A stretch of DNA of 44,475 bases from Gemmatimonadaceae bacterium (GTDB taxonomy: Bacteria; Gemmatimonadota; Gemmatimonadetes; Gemmatimonadales; Gemmatimonadaceae): contig DASQFN010000120.1 in assembly GCA_035633115.1 (NCBI GenBank), positions 1 to 44,475 of the forward strand, in the 5' to 3' direction. Both the position numbers and the translations under genes were made by a program. Position 1 is the stretch's first letter. Each line of letters opens with the position of its first letter. The notes under the pieces are model-generated. The model was not told the DNA's origin. It worked only from the letters and a program-made list of their open reading frames with translations, and searched no databases. Of this stretch, positions 31,447-40,027 are shown in pieces.

Positions 31447-32703
31447 TCAGCGCTTGACCAGATCCGAGTAGCTCGGGTGCGAGCGAATGTATGCCGCGAT
31501 GAATGGGCAGCTCGGCACTACCTCGAGGCCTTCTTCCCTGGCGTAGTCGAGCGCGTGCTTCGCGAGCGCGCTTCCTATCCCTCGTCCCTCGAGGGGGGGC
31601 GGTACTTCGGTGTGAGCCAGCCAGATCCTGTTGTTGCGCCGGCGGTACTCGACGAAAGCGATGCGTCCTTCGATCTCCGTTTCGAAACGCGATCGTTCCG
31701 GCTGCTGCGTGATGTGGAGCTCGGGAGTCGCGTCCCTTGGCTCTTCAGCTTCGACAGGCTCACGCTCCAGCGCGGCGCGATCCCATCCGCCGGCATTTGC
31801 GCCCGCTTCGTACGTGGTCTGTAGGAACTGCAGCAGCGTTGTCTCGGGGAACGCCGCCGTGCGCACTGCCTCGTACGGCAGTATGAATTCCCTCATTTCA
31901 GTATGGTAACGCGCCTCCTCGGGCTCGAGAGTCGCTTCGGAAAATCCTGCCGGCTCGGGGTAGGCGTAAGCGTAATAGACAGGCTCATCGACGCCGAACA
32001 AACCTCCCGGCCAGAACCCGGCGCTCACCATCTCCTGCGAGTAGCCTTCGCGCATCACCCACGCCGGAACATTCAGCACCGGTCCTGAGAACGTCGGCCC
32101 CGGGCGACCGGAGAATCTGGTGAGCGCGAGATCAAAGCCTCCCCAGAAGAAGTGCGCCGGACTCGTTTTTCCGACGAAGCGTGAGCGAAAATCACTGAAA
32201 ACGCGCATCGATCCTATCAGGATGCGCCAGACACGATTCGCGTACTCGGGATCGTAGGACGCGTGCTTCTCATCCTCCGGGAAGGGAGTCACGTCCTCGA
32301 CCTCGACCGGGACGGGATAAATGACCAGGTCGATGCCGACTGACTTGAAGGCGTCGAGATACTCCCGATAGAAGGTCGCGACACTCTTCGGCGCGAGGGA
32401 AATGCGCGCATTCTGCCGCTCGGAGGTTCGAACCTCGAGTGCGTGATCGACGAAATCGACCTCGACCTCAAGCGCCAGCCTGTCGGTGTAGATCGTTGAC
32501 GTCGTCATGCCGCGCGGTGTCAAATACAATGTCGTGTTCCACCAGTGATTAACGAGCGGCGTGAGCGCGAGACGTGTCTTGCCGACCATCTGCAGCCACC
32601 GCTGGAGCGTGGCGTAGGTGTCGCGCCATTCGGCCAGAGGAAGAGCGGGCCATCGCTCGGCGGTCATTTGCGGAGAATACGGCGGGATGCCTTCACTGTC
32701 CAT
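31447..32703 (-). CDS. DUF5996-GNAT acetyltransferase fusion
   Basis: 418 residues. Residues 18-310 match the DUF5996 pattern (WPALPLAEWRDTYATLQRW, LVNHWWNTTLYLTPRGM, FFWGGFDLALTRFSGRP, YAYPEP). After a linker, residues 335-418 are a small GNAT of the YjdJ/GtN type: GRIAFVEYRRR, then the acetyl-CoA loop PLEGRGIGSALAKHAL and PSCPFIAAYIRSHP. The two are usually separate proteins. It is divergent from allantoicase with 18 bases between the starts, so their promoters overlap. Function unknown. Confidence 0.75.
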   Translation of the reverse strand: MDSEGIPPYSPQMTAERWPALPLAEWRDTYATLQRWLQMVGKTRLALTPLVNHWWNTTLYLTPRGMTTSTIYTDRLALEVEVDFVDHALEVRTSERQNARISLAPKSVATFYREYLDAFKSVGIDLVIYPVPVEVEDVTPFPEDEKHASYDPEYANRVWRILIGSMRVFSDFRSRFVGKTSPAHFFWGGFDLALTRFSGRPGPTFSGPVLNVPAWVMREGYSQEMVSAGFWPGGLFGVDEPVYYAYAYPEPAGFSEATLEPEEARYHTEMREFILPYEAVRTAAFPETTLLQFLQTTYEAGANAGGWDRAALEREPVEAEEPRDATPELHITQQPERSRFETEIEGRIAFVEYRRRNNRIWLAHTEVPPPLEGRGIGSALAKHALDYAREEGLEVVPSCPFIAAYIRSHPSYSDLVKR

Positions 32704-32721
32704 CGGCTCGAGTGTTAGAGT

Positions 32722-33744
32722 ATGCGCATGACAGTTGCCTCAGCGTCCGACGCGCACCCCTTCACCGAGCTGCCCGACCTCGCAGCCGAACGACTGGGCG
32801 GGGCGGTGATCGCGGCCAACGACGATTTCTTTGCGCCGAAAGAGAATCTCATCAAGCCTGCCGCTCCCGAGTGGAGAGAAGGGGAATACACGGATCGCGG
32901 CAAATGGATGGACGGCTGGGAGACCCGCCGTCGTCGCGCGCCCGGCCACGACTGGGCGATTATTCAGCTCGGCGTTCCTGGAATTGTCCGCGGTGTTGTG
33001 ATCGACACAAGCTACTTTACCGGGAACTATCCCGAGGAAGCGAGCATCGATTCGGCCGCGGTCGATGGCTCTCCGTCAGGCGAGCACATGATGAGCGAGC
33101 AGATTCAGTGGGCGCCCGTGCTGCCGAAGTCACGGCTCAAGGGCAATACGCTCAACTATTGTCCCGTCGAGGCCAACAATCGCCGAGTGACGCATCTTCG
33201 ACTCAACATCTTCCCTGACGGGGGTGTTGCCCGGCTTCGCGTGCACGGTGAAGTGGTCCCCGATGAAGAAATCTTTACCGCTTTGAGAGAGATAGACCTT
33301 GCTGCCCTCAGAAACGGAGGGCTCGTCGTCGCGTGCAGCGACATGCACTACGGGAATCCCCAGAACATGCTGCTGCCCGGCAAGTCGACACATATGGGAG
33401 ACGGATGGGAGACGAAGCGCCGGCGCGGGCCGGGAAATGACTGGGCTGTTGTGCGTCTCGCCCGCCGGGGAATTGTCGAGCGCATCGAGCTGGACACCGA
33501 TCACTTCAAGGGAAATGCGCCGGGTAGCTGCATGATCGAATGCTGCGACGCGAGCATCACGCACGGAGTGTTCGACTCGGAGCACGGGGAGTGGAGCGAG
33601 CTGCTGCCGCAAACGCCGCTCGAGCCTAATGGACAACATCACTGGGAGGGGATTGTGCCGAAGCCGGCAACACACGTCCGCTTGAACATCTTTCCGGACG
33701 GTGGCGTTGCCCGGCTACGGCTATTAGGAAGGGTCGAGCGCTGA
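32722..33744 (+). CDS. alc: allantoicase
   Basis: 340 residues; ATG 32728 is an alternative start. It hydrolyses allantoate to ureidoglycolate and urea. The protein is a tandem of two homologous jelly-roll halves, each with DGWETRRRR/DGWETKRRR, a DWA strand, D(T/H)..FKGN or TSYFTGN, and ending in RLNIFPDGGVARLR, the allantoicase hallmark. TAGAGT directly precedes the first ATG and no Shine-Dalgarno is visible. Confidence 0.93.
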   Translation: MRMTVASASDAHPFTELPDLAAERLGGAVIAANDDFFAPKENLIKPAAPEWREGEYTDRGKWMDGWETRRRRAPGHDWAIIQLGVPGIVRGVVIDTSYFTGNYPEEASIDSAAVDGSPSGEHMMSEQIQWAPVLPKSRLKGNTLNYCPVEANNRRVTHLRLNIFPDGGVARLRVHGEVVPDEEIFTALREIDLAALRNGGLVVACSDMHYGNPQNMLLPGKSTHMGDGWETKRRRGPGNDWAVVRLARRGIVERIELDTDHFKGNAPGSCMIECCDASITHGVFDSEHGEWSELLPQTPLEPNGQHHWEGIVPKPATHVRLNIFPDGGVARLRLLGRVER

Positions 33745-33755
33745 CGGGCCTGTGC

Positions 33756-34361
33756 TCAGAGCCTTTTAGGCTTACCGGACTTTCTTCGGATAGTCTCGAA
33801 GAGCTCAGGCACGTCGATTGTAAGAGGCACCCACTCGTTGTCGGGAAGCCACACGAGCGAGTCTCGGCAAACTTCAGGGGATTCGCGCCCTTGCGTCCAG
33901 CGCTCGATTATCCGCGCGTCGAGGTCGAGAATCCAGTACTCGGGCACACCGGCGTCGAGATAAAAATCTCGCTTTACGATCCGGTCAGTGCGTACGCTGC
34001 TGGGCGAGATAATCTCGATCGCAAGCAGCAGACGTTTGAAGTCAGCCCAGGTCGGATTTTCCACGTTATCCGCCACGCTGTCCGGATCGAGAACGAATAT
34101 GTCTGGCTGAGTGATAGAGTCCGGAACGAGCTCCAGGTCGGCAGGCGACGTAAGGGGAAGGCCTATGTCGCGCTCGTTGAGGTACGTTTTGACAATAAAT
34201 GCGAGCTCGGCTACGGCCACTTGATGCGGGACTCCCGGGGAAGGAGTCACGATCAACTCTCCATTGATGAGCTCGTAGCGCGGCCAATGGCGCGTCTCGT
34301 CCATGAGAGAGCGTACTTCGGCTGTGGTCCAACGGCGGCGATGGATCGCGGGCATACCCAT
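33756..34361 (-). CDS. Uma2-family (DUF820) PD-(D/E)XK protein
   Basis: 201 residues from ATG 34361; the frame opens at 34406. Core: YELINGELIVTPSPGVPHQ, then TQPDIFVLDPDS (PD), LLAIEIISPSS (E-x-I) and KRDFYLDAGVPEYWILDLD. These are the nuclease-fold residues of the Uma2 family. Copies are abundant in some phyla and their role is poorly known; many look like remnants of mobile DNA. It is convergent with allantoicase and divergent from the uraD gene. Confidence 0.85.
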   Translation of the reverse strand: MGMPAIHRRRWTTAEVRSLMDETRHWPRYELINGELIVTPSPGVPHQVAVAELAFIVKTYLNERDIGLPLTSPADLELVPDSITQPDIFVLDPDSVADNVENPTWADFKRLLLAIEIISPSSVRTDRIVKRDFYLDAGVPEYWILDLDARIIERWTQGRESPEVCRDSLVWLPDNEWVPLTIDVPELFETIRRKSGKPKRL

Positions 34362-34486
34362 AGTTTGCTCGGCGGACGGAGGAAAATGCAAGTGGCCACC
34401 ACCCACGGTACGTCTCTCCGCATTCGGCTTCGGTATTGTTTCGCCGCAGGCATAATCGAGACAACGCTGAGCGCAGGAGAATTCGC

Positions 34487-35005
34487 TTGAGCATCACCGT
34501 CGCCGATCTCGATGGAATCCCCGGACGAACCGCTGCAAGTCTACTCGTCAACTGCTGCGGGTCGTCGCGATGGGTGTCGGAAATGGTCGCCGCTCGCCCG
34601 TTCGGATCGCGCGACGCCGTTTTCTCCGAGGCCGATCGAATCTGGACCTCACTCGATGCAAGCGACTGGGTCGAGGCCTTCGCGCATCACCCGCGGATTG
34701 GAGAACGCACGGCGGCTCGCTCGCATGGTGGGCAGAAAGATGAGTGGGCGGACGAAGAGCAGGCCGGAGTCGGCGATGCGGACGACAACGTTCGTGACGC
34801 GCTCGCCACGTCGAACCAGGAATACGAGCGGCGCTTCGGCTACATCTATATAGTATGTGCCACGGGGAAGACGCCCGAGGAAATGCTCGAGCTCGCGCGC
34901 CGGCGTTTGTACAACGATGGCGCGACTGAGCTTCGCCTGGCAGCCGAAGAGCAGCGGAAGATCACGCGGATTCGATTGCAGAAGCTTCTGGAGGAAGAGA
35001 AATGA
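34487..35005 (+). CDS. uraD: OHCU decarboxylase
   Basis: 172 residues from TTG 34487, with GGAGA eight bases before. It decarboxylates 2-oxo-4-hydroxy-4-carboxy-5-ureidoimidazoline to S-allantoin. Motifs: WVSEMVAARPF, FAHHPRIGER (catalytic His), EEQAGVGDADDNV and the C-terminal RRFGYIYIVCATGKTPEEML. All agree with UraD proteins. Its stop overlaps the HIUase ATG (ATGA), so the two enzymes that act in succession are made together. Confidence 0.92.
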   Translation: MSITVADLDGIPGRTAASLLVNCCGSSRWVSEMVAARPFGSRDAVFSEADRIWTSLDASDWVEAFAHHPRIGERTAARSHGGQKDEWADEEQAGVGDADDNVRDALATSNQEYERRFGYIYIVCATGKTPEEMLELARRRLYNDGATELRLAAEEQRKITRIRLQKLLEEEK

Positions 35006-35331
35006 GCGGCATCACGACGCACGTGCTCGACACATCACTCGGGAAGCCCGCGGAAGGAATTCGCGTGAAGCTCCAGTACGAAGGAGCAGTCGTCGGCTCG
35101 GGGCTCACCGATCGTGACGGACGAGTACGCGAGCTCGTGTCCGGCGGAACGCCGTTACAGGAAGGCATTTACAAGCTGACGTTCTCGGTCGGTGAATACT
35201 TCGAGGCGACGGGCCGTGATGCGTTCTACCCGGAGATCGTCGTCAGCTTTCGAATTGCCGCGGGGTCGGGACACTATCACGTTCCGCTGCTCCTGAGCCC
35301 GTTCGGCTACTCCACGTATAGAGGAAGCTGA
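35002..35331 (+). CDS. uraH: 5-hydroxyisourate hydrolase
   Basis: 109 residues, transthyretin-like. ITTHVLDTSLGKPAEGI at the start and the C-terminal YRGS signature are both intact, with the substrate Arg/His set (DRDGRV, HYHVPLLLSPFGYSTYRGS). It converts 5-hydroxyisourate to OHCU, the step before UraD. Cytoplasmic, no signal peptide. It is followed by an ACCGG-rich hairpin shared with the convergent sugar-dehydrogenase gene. Confidence 0.95.
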   Translation: MSGITTHVLDTSLGKPAEGIRVKLQYEGAVVGSGLTDRDGRVRELVSGGTPLQEGIYKLTFSVGEYFEATGRDAFYPEIVVSFRIAAGSGHYHVPLLLSPFGYSTYRGS

Positions 35332-35353
35332 ATCGTTCGTTTCTTCGGGCCTC

Positions 35354-35393
35354 GGTGACCGGCTACCGGCCACCGGTCACCGGCTACCGGTAA
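35354..35393. terminator. bidirectional ACCGG hairpin between convergent genes
   Basis: GGTGACCGG (35354-35362) pairs with CCGGTCACC (35373-35381), and GGCTACCGG is directly repeated. It lies between two convergent genes and covers the stop region of the sorbosone-dehydrogenase-like gene. Similar motifs occur at 13869 and 15333. Confidence 0.5.
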
Positions 35394-36705
35394 CTCTCCA
35401 CACGGCATTCCCCACATCATCGGCGACTAAGAGGGCGCCTCGCCTGTCGATAGCGACACCCACCGGCCGTCCCATCGCATCACCGTTATCCCTGATGAAG
35501 CCGGTCAATACGTCGATCGGCTGACCCGACGGGCGACCGTTGGCAAACGGAACGAAAATCACCTTGTAGCCGCTCCACGGCTTGCGATTCCAGGAGCCGT
35601 GCTGGCCAACGAACATTCCGCGGCTGAAGCGCGCGGGAAGAGCAGCTGCACCCGACCAGGTCAAGCCGAGCGATGCGGTGTGCGGACCGAGCGCGTAGTC
35701 GGGTACGATCGCCTTCTCGACCAGATCGGGGCGCTGCACTTCGACGCGAGTGTCAACGTGCCTGCCGTAGTAGCTGTAAGGCCATCCATAGAATCCGCCG
35801 TCTCGAACCGAAGTCATGTAGTCGGGAACGAGATCGCTGCCGAGCTCATCGCGCTCATTGACCGCTGTCCATAGAGCGCCGGTCTCGGGCTCCCACGCGA
35901 GACCTACCGGATTCCTGAGGCCCGAGGCGAACACGCGGTAGGTGCCGGTGGCCGGATCGATCTCCAGCACAGCCGCGCGGTCTTCTTCCTTCTCTATCCC
36001 GTTCTCGGCGATGTTGCTGTTGGATCCCACGCCAACGTAGAGCTTCGTGCCGGCGCGGTTGGCGATGAGACTCTTCGTCCAGTGGTGATTGAGCCGGCCA
36101 CCGGGGAGATCGACGACTTTGACGGGCGCGGCCCTGATCTGCGTGACACCGGGCGAATAGGGCACGCGCACGACGGCGTCGGTATTTGCGACGTAGAAGG
36201 AATTGCCGACGAGAGCCATTCCGAACGGGGAGTTGAGATTGGAGAGAAACACCGTGCGAATCTCGGCGACTCCGTCACCATCTCCGTCTCGCAGCAGCGT
36301 GATTCTGTTCGCGCTCGGCACCGCGCCGCCGGCTTTCTTCGAGAAGATCCCGAAGAAAAAGCCCCTGATGCCCTTTCCCGCGTCCGGTCTCTTCGGCGCA
36401 TTCGTCTCGGCGACAAGCACGTCGCCGTTGGGGAGTACGTAGAGCCACCGCGGGTGATCGAGCCCGCGAGCGAACGCCGTGACTCGCATTCCGCCTGCGG
36501 CGACAGGCGTTGCATTCGGTGCCCACCCTTTCGCCGTGACGACGTTGACGAGTGGAATGATTGACGTTCTGGGCGGCGGGAGCGCCGGGTTCGGTCCAGT
36601 GCCGGCGGCTACGGGAAGCCGCGCAGAAGATCCGCAAGCAGTGAGGACAGACATGCCCGCAAGAGCGACAGCAGCCAGTGAGCTGAACTTCGCGATCTTG
36701 AACAT
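35377..36705 (-). CDS. sorbosone dehydrogenase-like lipoprotein (beta-propeller)
   Basis: 442 residues from ATG 36705; the frame opens at 36786 but only this start gives a lipoprotein signal ([20 protein letters not shown], lipobox LTAC). The rest is the PQQ-type sugar/sorbosone dehydrogenase propeller: [77 protein letters not shown] and [16 protein letters not shown]. Probably periplasmic with bound PQQ or metal; substrate unknown. Confidence 0.85.
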   Translation of the reverse strand: MFKIAKFSSLAAVALAGMSVLTACGSSARLPVAAGTGPNPALPPPRTSIIPLVNVVTAKGWAPNATPVAAGGMRVTAFARGLDHPRWLYVLPNGDVLVAETNAPKRPDAGKGIRGFFFGIFSKKAGGAVPSANRITLLRDGDGDGVAEIRTVFLSNLNSPFGMALVGNSFYVANTDAVVRVPYSPGVTQIRAAPVKVVDLPGGRLNHHWTKSLIANRAGTKLYVGVGSNSNIAENGIEKEEDRAAVLEIDPATGTYRVFASGLRNPVGLAWEPETGALWTAVNERDELGSDLVPDYMTSVRDGGFYGWPYSYYGRHVDTRVEVQRPDLVEKAIVPDYALGPHTASLGLTWSGAAALPARFSRGMFVGQHGSWNRKPWSGYKVIFVPFANGRPSGQPIDVLTGFIRDNGDAMGRPVGVAIDRRGALLVADDVGNAVWRVTGSR

Positions 36706-36799
36706 GCTGTAACAGTTTGCGGCAAGAATCACGCGAGTTGGGTCTGGAGCCGACCGTTGTCCCCTCTCGCGCGGTGAACGGCGCACCGCGAGCGGCAGG

Positions 36800-38014
36800 C
36801 TAGTTCCCGCGTCCTCCCTGTGCTATCCAGCGGGCGAGGATCGCCCTCTCCGCCTCCGTGATATGGGTCTTGTTGGCCGGCGGCATGGTGCGCGTCATTA
36901 CGGCCCGCTCCCGGATGCGGGCCGCGCGGGCGATGATCTGCTCCGGCGTGTCGAACGCGACTCCGCCGGGCGCAGCACCGAATGTCAAATCGCTCGGGCT
37001 TACCGAATGACACACCGTGCAGCGCCGATCTATCACGTGACGCGCATCCGCGAATGATACCGGCGCCGTTGATGCCACGGCGACTCTGTTCGTCGGCGTG
37101 AAGGTGATGTGCATTAGTACATACAGAATGGCGACGCTCGCGGCGATAACAGCGGCTAGCGCGGGCTTCCACCGAGGATACGTCCAGCGCAGGTTGAGGA
37201 CATGGCGCACCGCCGCGCCGGCCACGCACAAAACGAGCAGCAGCAGCCAGCTCAGACTGTGTCCATAGACTGATGGGAAGTGATTGCTCACCATCAGCAC
37301 GATCACTGGAAACGTGAAATAATTGTTGTGAATCGAGACGCGCTTCGCCCGGGCGGACAGCGCGGCGCTGGTCGACCCACCACGGCCTTCGATTACCGAT
37401 GCCTCCAGCTCCCGCTGCGACGGAACGATCGTCATTGCAACGTTGCCGGCCATGATCGTCCCGAGCATCGCGCCGACATGGAGGAATGCCGCGCGCCCGC
37501 TGAGCAGCTGAGTCAATGCGATCGAGATCGCGACGAGCCCGAGAATCCACACGATCATCGCGAGCGCGGGTGCACGCGGAGCGACGACGCGTTGCATCGC
37601 CTCGTACAGCGCCCATCCGACAACGATTGCGGCGAGCCCGACGAGGCTTGCCTGCGCGTGAGTGAGGTTCGCTACGCCGGGATCAGCGAGTACGGCGCGA
37701 TCGCTCAGATAATAGACGACGAGCAGCAGCGCGAAGCCGCTCAGCCAGGTTGTGTACGCCTGCCATTTGAACCAGTGCATCGGGCGCGGAAGCGATTCGC
37801 CCTCGAGCAGGGTTTTCTCGACGTAATAGAAGCCGCCGCTGTGGAGCAGCCAGATCCGCCCGAGCGGCGAGCGCGTTTGTCCGGGGCCGGGCGCCGGCTG
37901 AAGACTGCGGTCGAGCCAGTTGAAGAGGAGTGAGTTGCCGATCCACATGATGCCCGCTATCACGTGAACCCAGCGGGCGACGAGGTCGAGGAGCTCCGAG
38001 ACCGAGGCGCTCAG
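36800..38014 (-). CDS. puuD: membrane urate oxidase with cytochrome c tail
   Basis: 404 residues with a proposed CTG start at 38014 overlapping the upstream stop (CTGA). A GTG at 37963 is the first conventional start but would remove [11 protein letters not shown], the first half of the first helix, which corresponds to the conserved RW-HVI in PuuD. Eight or more membrane helices, [38 protein letters not shown] and [13 protein letters not shown] follow. The C-terminal 80 residues are a c-type cytochrome domain (CTVCH, then [14 protein letters not shown]). PuuD oxidises urate to 5-hydroxyisourate and passes electrons to the respiratory chain, feeding the HIUase/UraD pair. Confidence 0.88.
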   Translation of the reverse strand: MSASVSELLDLVARWVHVIAGIMWIGNSLLFNWLDRSLQPAPGPGQTRSPLGRIWLLHSGGFYYVEKTLLEGESLPRPMHWFKWQAYTTWLSGFALLLVVYYLSDRAVLADPGVANLTHAQASLVGLAAIVVGWALYEAMQRVVAPRAPALAMIVWILGLVAISIALTQLLSGRAAFLHVGAMLGTIMAGNVAMTIVPSQRELEASVIEGRGGSTSAALSARAKRVSIHNNYFTFPVIVLMVSNHFPSVYGHSLSWLLLLVLCVAGAAVRHVLNLRWTYPRWKPALAAVIAASVAILYVLMHITFTPTNRVAVASTAPVSFADARHVIDRRCTVCHSVSPSDLTFGAAPGGVAFDTPEQIIARAARIRERAVMTRTMPPANKTHITEAERAILARWIAQGGRGN

Positions 38015-39396
38015 CCTGAGTCTCCCGCCGCTCCTCCGGCGCCGACATCACCTCGCGCGCGGAGAATCTTCACGAACGAGCGCGTCCGGAGCTCGTCTGC
38101 GGTGAGCCCCGTCATCTCCAGCGCCTCTTCCTCGGTGATCGCGCCCGAGTTTATCCCGCGCAGGAAGAAATTGAGCAGCCCCTGTCCCGTCGCCGCGTCG
38201 TCGAACACATCGCCAATCAACGTCGCCTGCGCGCCCTTGCCGACGAAGTTGCTCAATCGTTCGCCGGCAGCGTCGATTCCCTCGAGAAAGAAGCTGTAAA
38301 GAGCCGCATAACGCGTGACGAGCTGCGCGGGATGGAGGTCCCATCCCTGATAGAATCCGCCCTCGAGCGAATGGCGCACGTCGTCGAAGTGCATTCGCCA
38401 CGCTGCGTGCACGCTCTCCGAGTTCTCGAATTTCTCGTCGACGCTGAGCGGCAGCCCACCCTTCTCCTGGCGATGGATGGGCACCGGCAACACGGCCGTC
38501 GATCCATCGGACAGCCAGACGTCAGTTCCCGCAAAAGCAACCTGCATGAAGTGCTTCGCAAAATTGCAGGCCGGATGCTGCATGTGCTGATACGCGGCGG
38601 TGATGTTGCAGCTGGCCGTGTAGTCGTACGTGCCGAAGTGCGCACCGCGGCAGCGCCCGTCGGCCGCGTCGAGAATCCGGAGCAGCAATGATTTGCCCGT
38701 GGAGTCGAGCACGATCTGCGGAGTCTCGATCATGACCTCGAATTGGAGGGTGCCGTCGCCGAGTCCGAGTGAGCGCTCGAGCTCGCGAAGAACCGCAACG
38801 GTGTAGTCAACCTGCTCGATGATCGTGATCTTCGGGATAGTGAGAATCCATCGCTCGGGAATTCCGCCGGATTCCACGAGTGCTGTCGTCACCAGATCCA
38901 GCGTGCGAATCGCCCGGCCGCGGAGCTCCTCGTTGAGCGGCTTGATGCGCATGCCGATGAACGGGGGAAGCGTCCCGTCCTGCATTCCCTTCGAGACTTC
39001 CCGTGCGACGGCCGCGGCGTGATCGTCCTCCTCCTCGTCGGGGCGATTGCCGTACCCATCCTCGAAGTCGATGCGGAAATCCTCGACGGGCTCCGCTTCC
39101 AGCTTGTCGCGCACGCGCTGGTAGACGGTCTCAAGCTCGGGGTGATTGAGAATGCCGATCGCTCCTCCGAGCGCTTGAGCGTCATCGGCGTACTCGTCCA
39201 TCATGCGGCGGGCGACTGCGCCCAGCTTCTGCGCCGAGTCCGCTGCGAAAAGTTGGGCGCCGCCGTAAACCGTGTGCACCGGTTGGCGGCCCGGACTCTC
39301 GCCGGGGTGGGCTTTGGCAAAGGCGATGTTCGCGGCGCGAAGCGCGGCTGATGCTTCGCTGAGCATTGTGGGGTTGAGACTAGTCCTCAGAGCCAT
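38011..39396 (-). CDS. DUF6986 aldolase/citrate-lyase-like protein
   Basis: 461 residues from ATG 39396. The TIM-barrel of the HpcH/HpaI and citrate-lyase-beta superfamily is recognisable: VEDFRIDFEDGYGNRPDEEED, FIGMRIKPLNEE, FEVMIETPQIVLD and GAHFGTYDYTASC, with acidic residues for Mg and an Arg (GMRIKP) for the carboxylate. DUF6986 proteins are repeatedly found near ureide genes. As malate synthases and related lyases use glyoxylate, an activity on glyoxylate or ureidoglycolate is a reasonable guess. The TGA is coupled to puuD. A degenerate toxin-antitoxin unit sits 7 bp upstream. Confidence 0.8.
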   Translation of the reverse strand: MALRTSLNPTMLSEASAALRAANIAFAKAHPGESPGRQPVHTVYGGAQLFAADSAQKLGAVARRMMDEYADDAQALGGAIGILNHPELETVYQRVRDKLEAEPVEDFRIDFEDGYGNRPDEEEDDHAAAVAREVSKGMQDGTLPPFIGMRIKPLNEELRGRAIRTLDLVTTALVESGGIPERWILTIPKITIIEQVDYTVAVLRELERSLGLGDGTLQFEVMIETPQIVLDSTGKSLLLRILDAADGRCRGAHFGTYDYTASCNITAAYQHMQHPACNFAKHFMQVAFAGTDVWLSDGSTAVLPVPIHRQEKGGLPLSVDEKFENSESVHAAWRMHFDDVRHSLEGGFYQGWDLHPAQLVTRYAALYSFFLEGIDAAGERLSNFVGKGAQATLIGDVFDDAATGQGLLNFFLRGINSGAITEEEALEMTGLTADELRTRSFVKILRARGDVGAGGAAGDSG

Positions 39397-39403
39397 GGCG
39401 CGA

Positions 39404-39619
39404 TCATGTCGGACGCCGTCCTTCGCGGACTGCGGCGAGCACCTGCTCACGGGTCAGTCCGAGGTCTACGGCCGGCACCTCAAGCGGCGTGGAGCGCTCC
39501 GGCTTGAGTATGAACACACTGCCGTCCTTGCGCCGGATGCGCACGGAACCTTCGCGGCGCGCGCGCTCCAGAAGCGCTGCCAGGCGCTGCCGCGCCTCAG
39601 AGTATGTGTATTCCTTCAT
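39404..39619 (-). CDS. Phd-like antitoxin, small
   Basis: 71 residues with a perfect AAGGAGGTG before ATG 39619. YTYSEARQRLAALLERAR is the N-terminal helix pattern of Phd/prevent-host-death antitoxins, followed by VRIRRKDGSVFILKP. The C-terminal part VDLGLTREQVLAAVREGR would bind the toxin. The gene overlaps the decayed PIN toxin that precedes it and ends 7 bases before the DUF6986 gene. Confidence 0.75.
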   Translation of the reverse strand: MKEYTYSEARQRLAALLERARREGSVRIRRKDGSVFILKPERSTPLEVPAVDLGLTREQVLAAVREGRRPT

Positions 39620-39988
39620 GATTCCACCTCCTTGAGTCTCACTCCCGCGGCAACTGCGGCGCGAGCCTGCCCTTTATCCAACGTCAACAACGGCGCTCGC
39701 TGCGCCAGCCGCCAAAGTCAGCACGTACGCGTGAAGATTGTAAGTCCCGGCAAGCTCCAGCGCAGCAGAGAGGTCCACATCCATCCGGCGAAGGGGCACC
39801 CCGGCGAATACGGCGAGGAGTAAGAATGCCTGCTCGCGAGTTGGCGGACAGGATCGAAACACACCTGCGGAGGCGGAGCCTCCCCCAGCGAGGGGCTGGA
39901 GAAGAACTTCCACAGTTACAGTCACGCCACCGGAGTTTGCCAGATCGAAGCTGCTGAGAGTCCCTACAGTTGATGACCCGGTTGGCAT
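39616..39988 (-). pseudogene. PIN-domain (VapC-like) toxin, broken
   Basis: Upstream of the antitoxin the minus strand reads SSFDLANSGGVTVTVEVLLQ, then LLLAVFAGVPLRRMDVDLSA and LELAGTYNLHAY. Right after the HAY the usual DAYVL has lost two residues and becomes YVLTLAA. One frame further, APLLTLDKGQARAAVAAGV continues to RLKEVES and a TGA that overlaps the antitoxin ATG. At least one frameshift (near 39690-39700) and one small deletion are needed to explain this. The PIN reading rests on the DLSAALELA, HAYDAY and LLTLDKG pattern. Confidence 0.6.
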
Positions 39989-40027
39989 GCACTCCCGGGC
40001 ATAGATGAGGGCATCTGACGACAGAAA

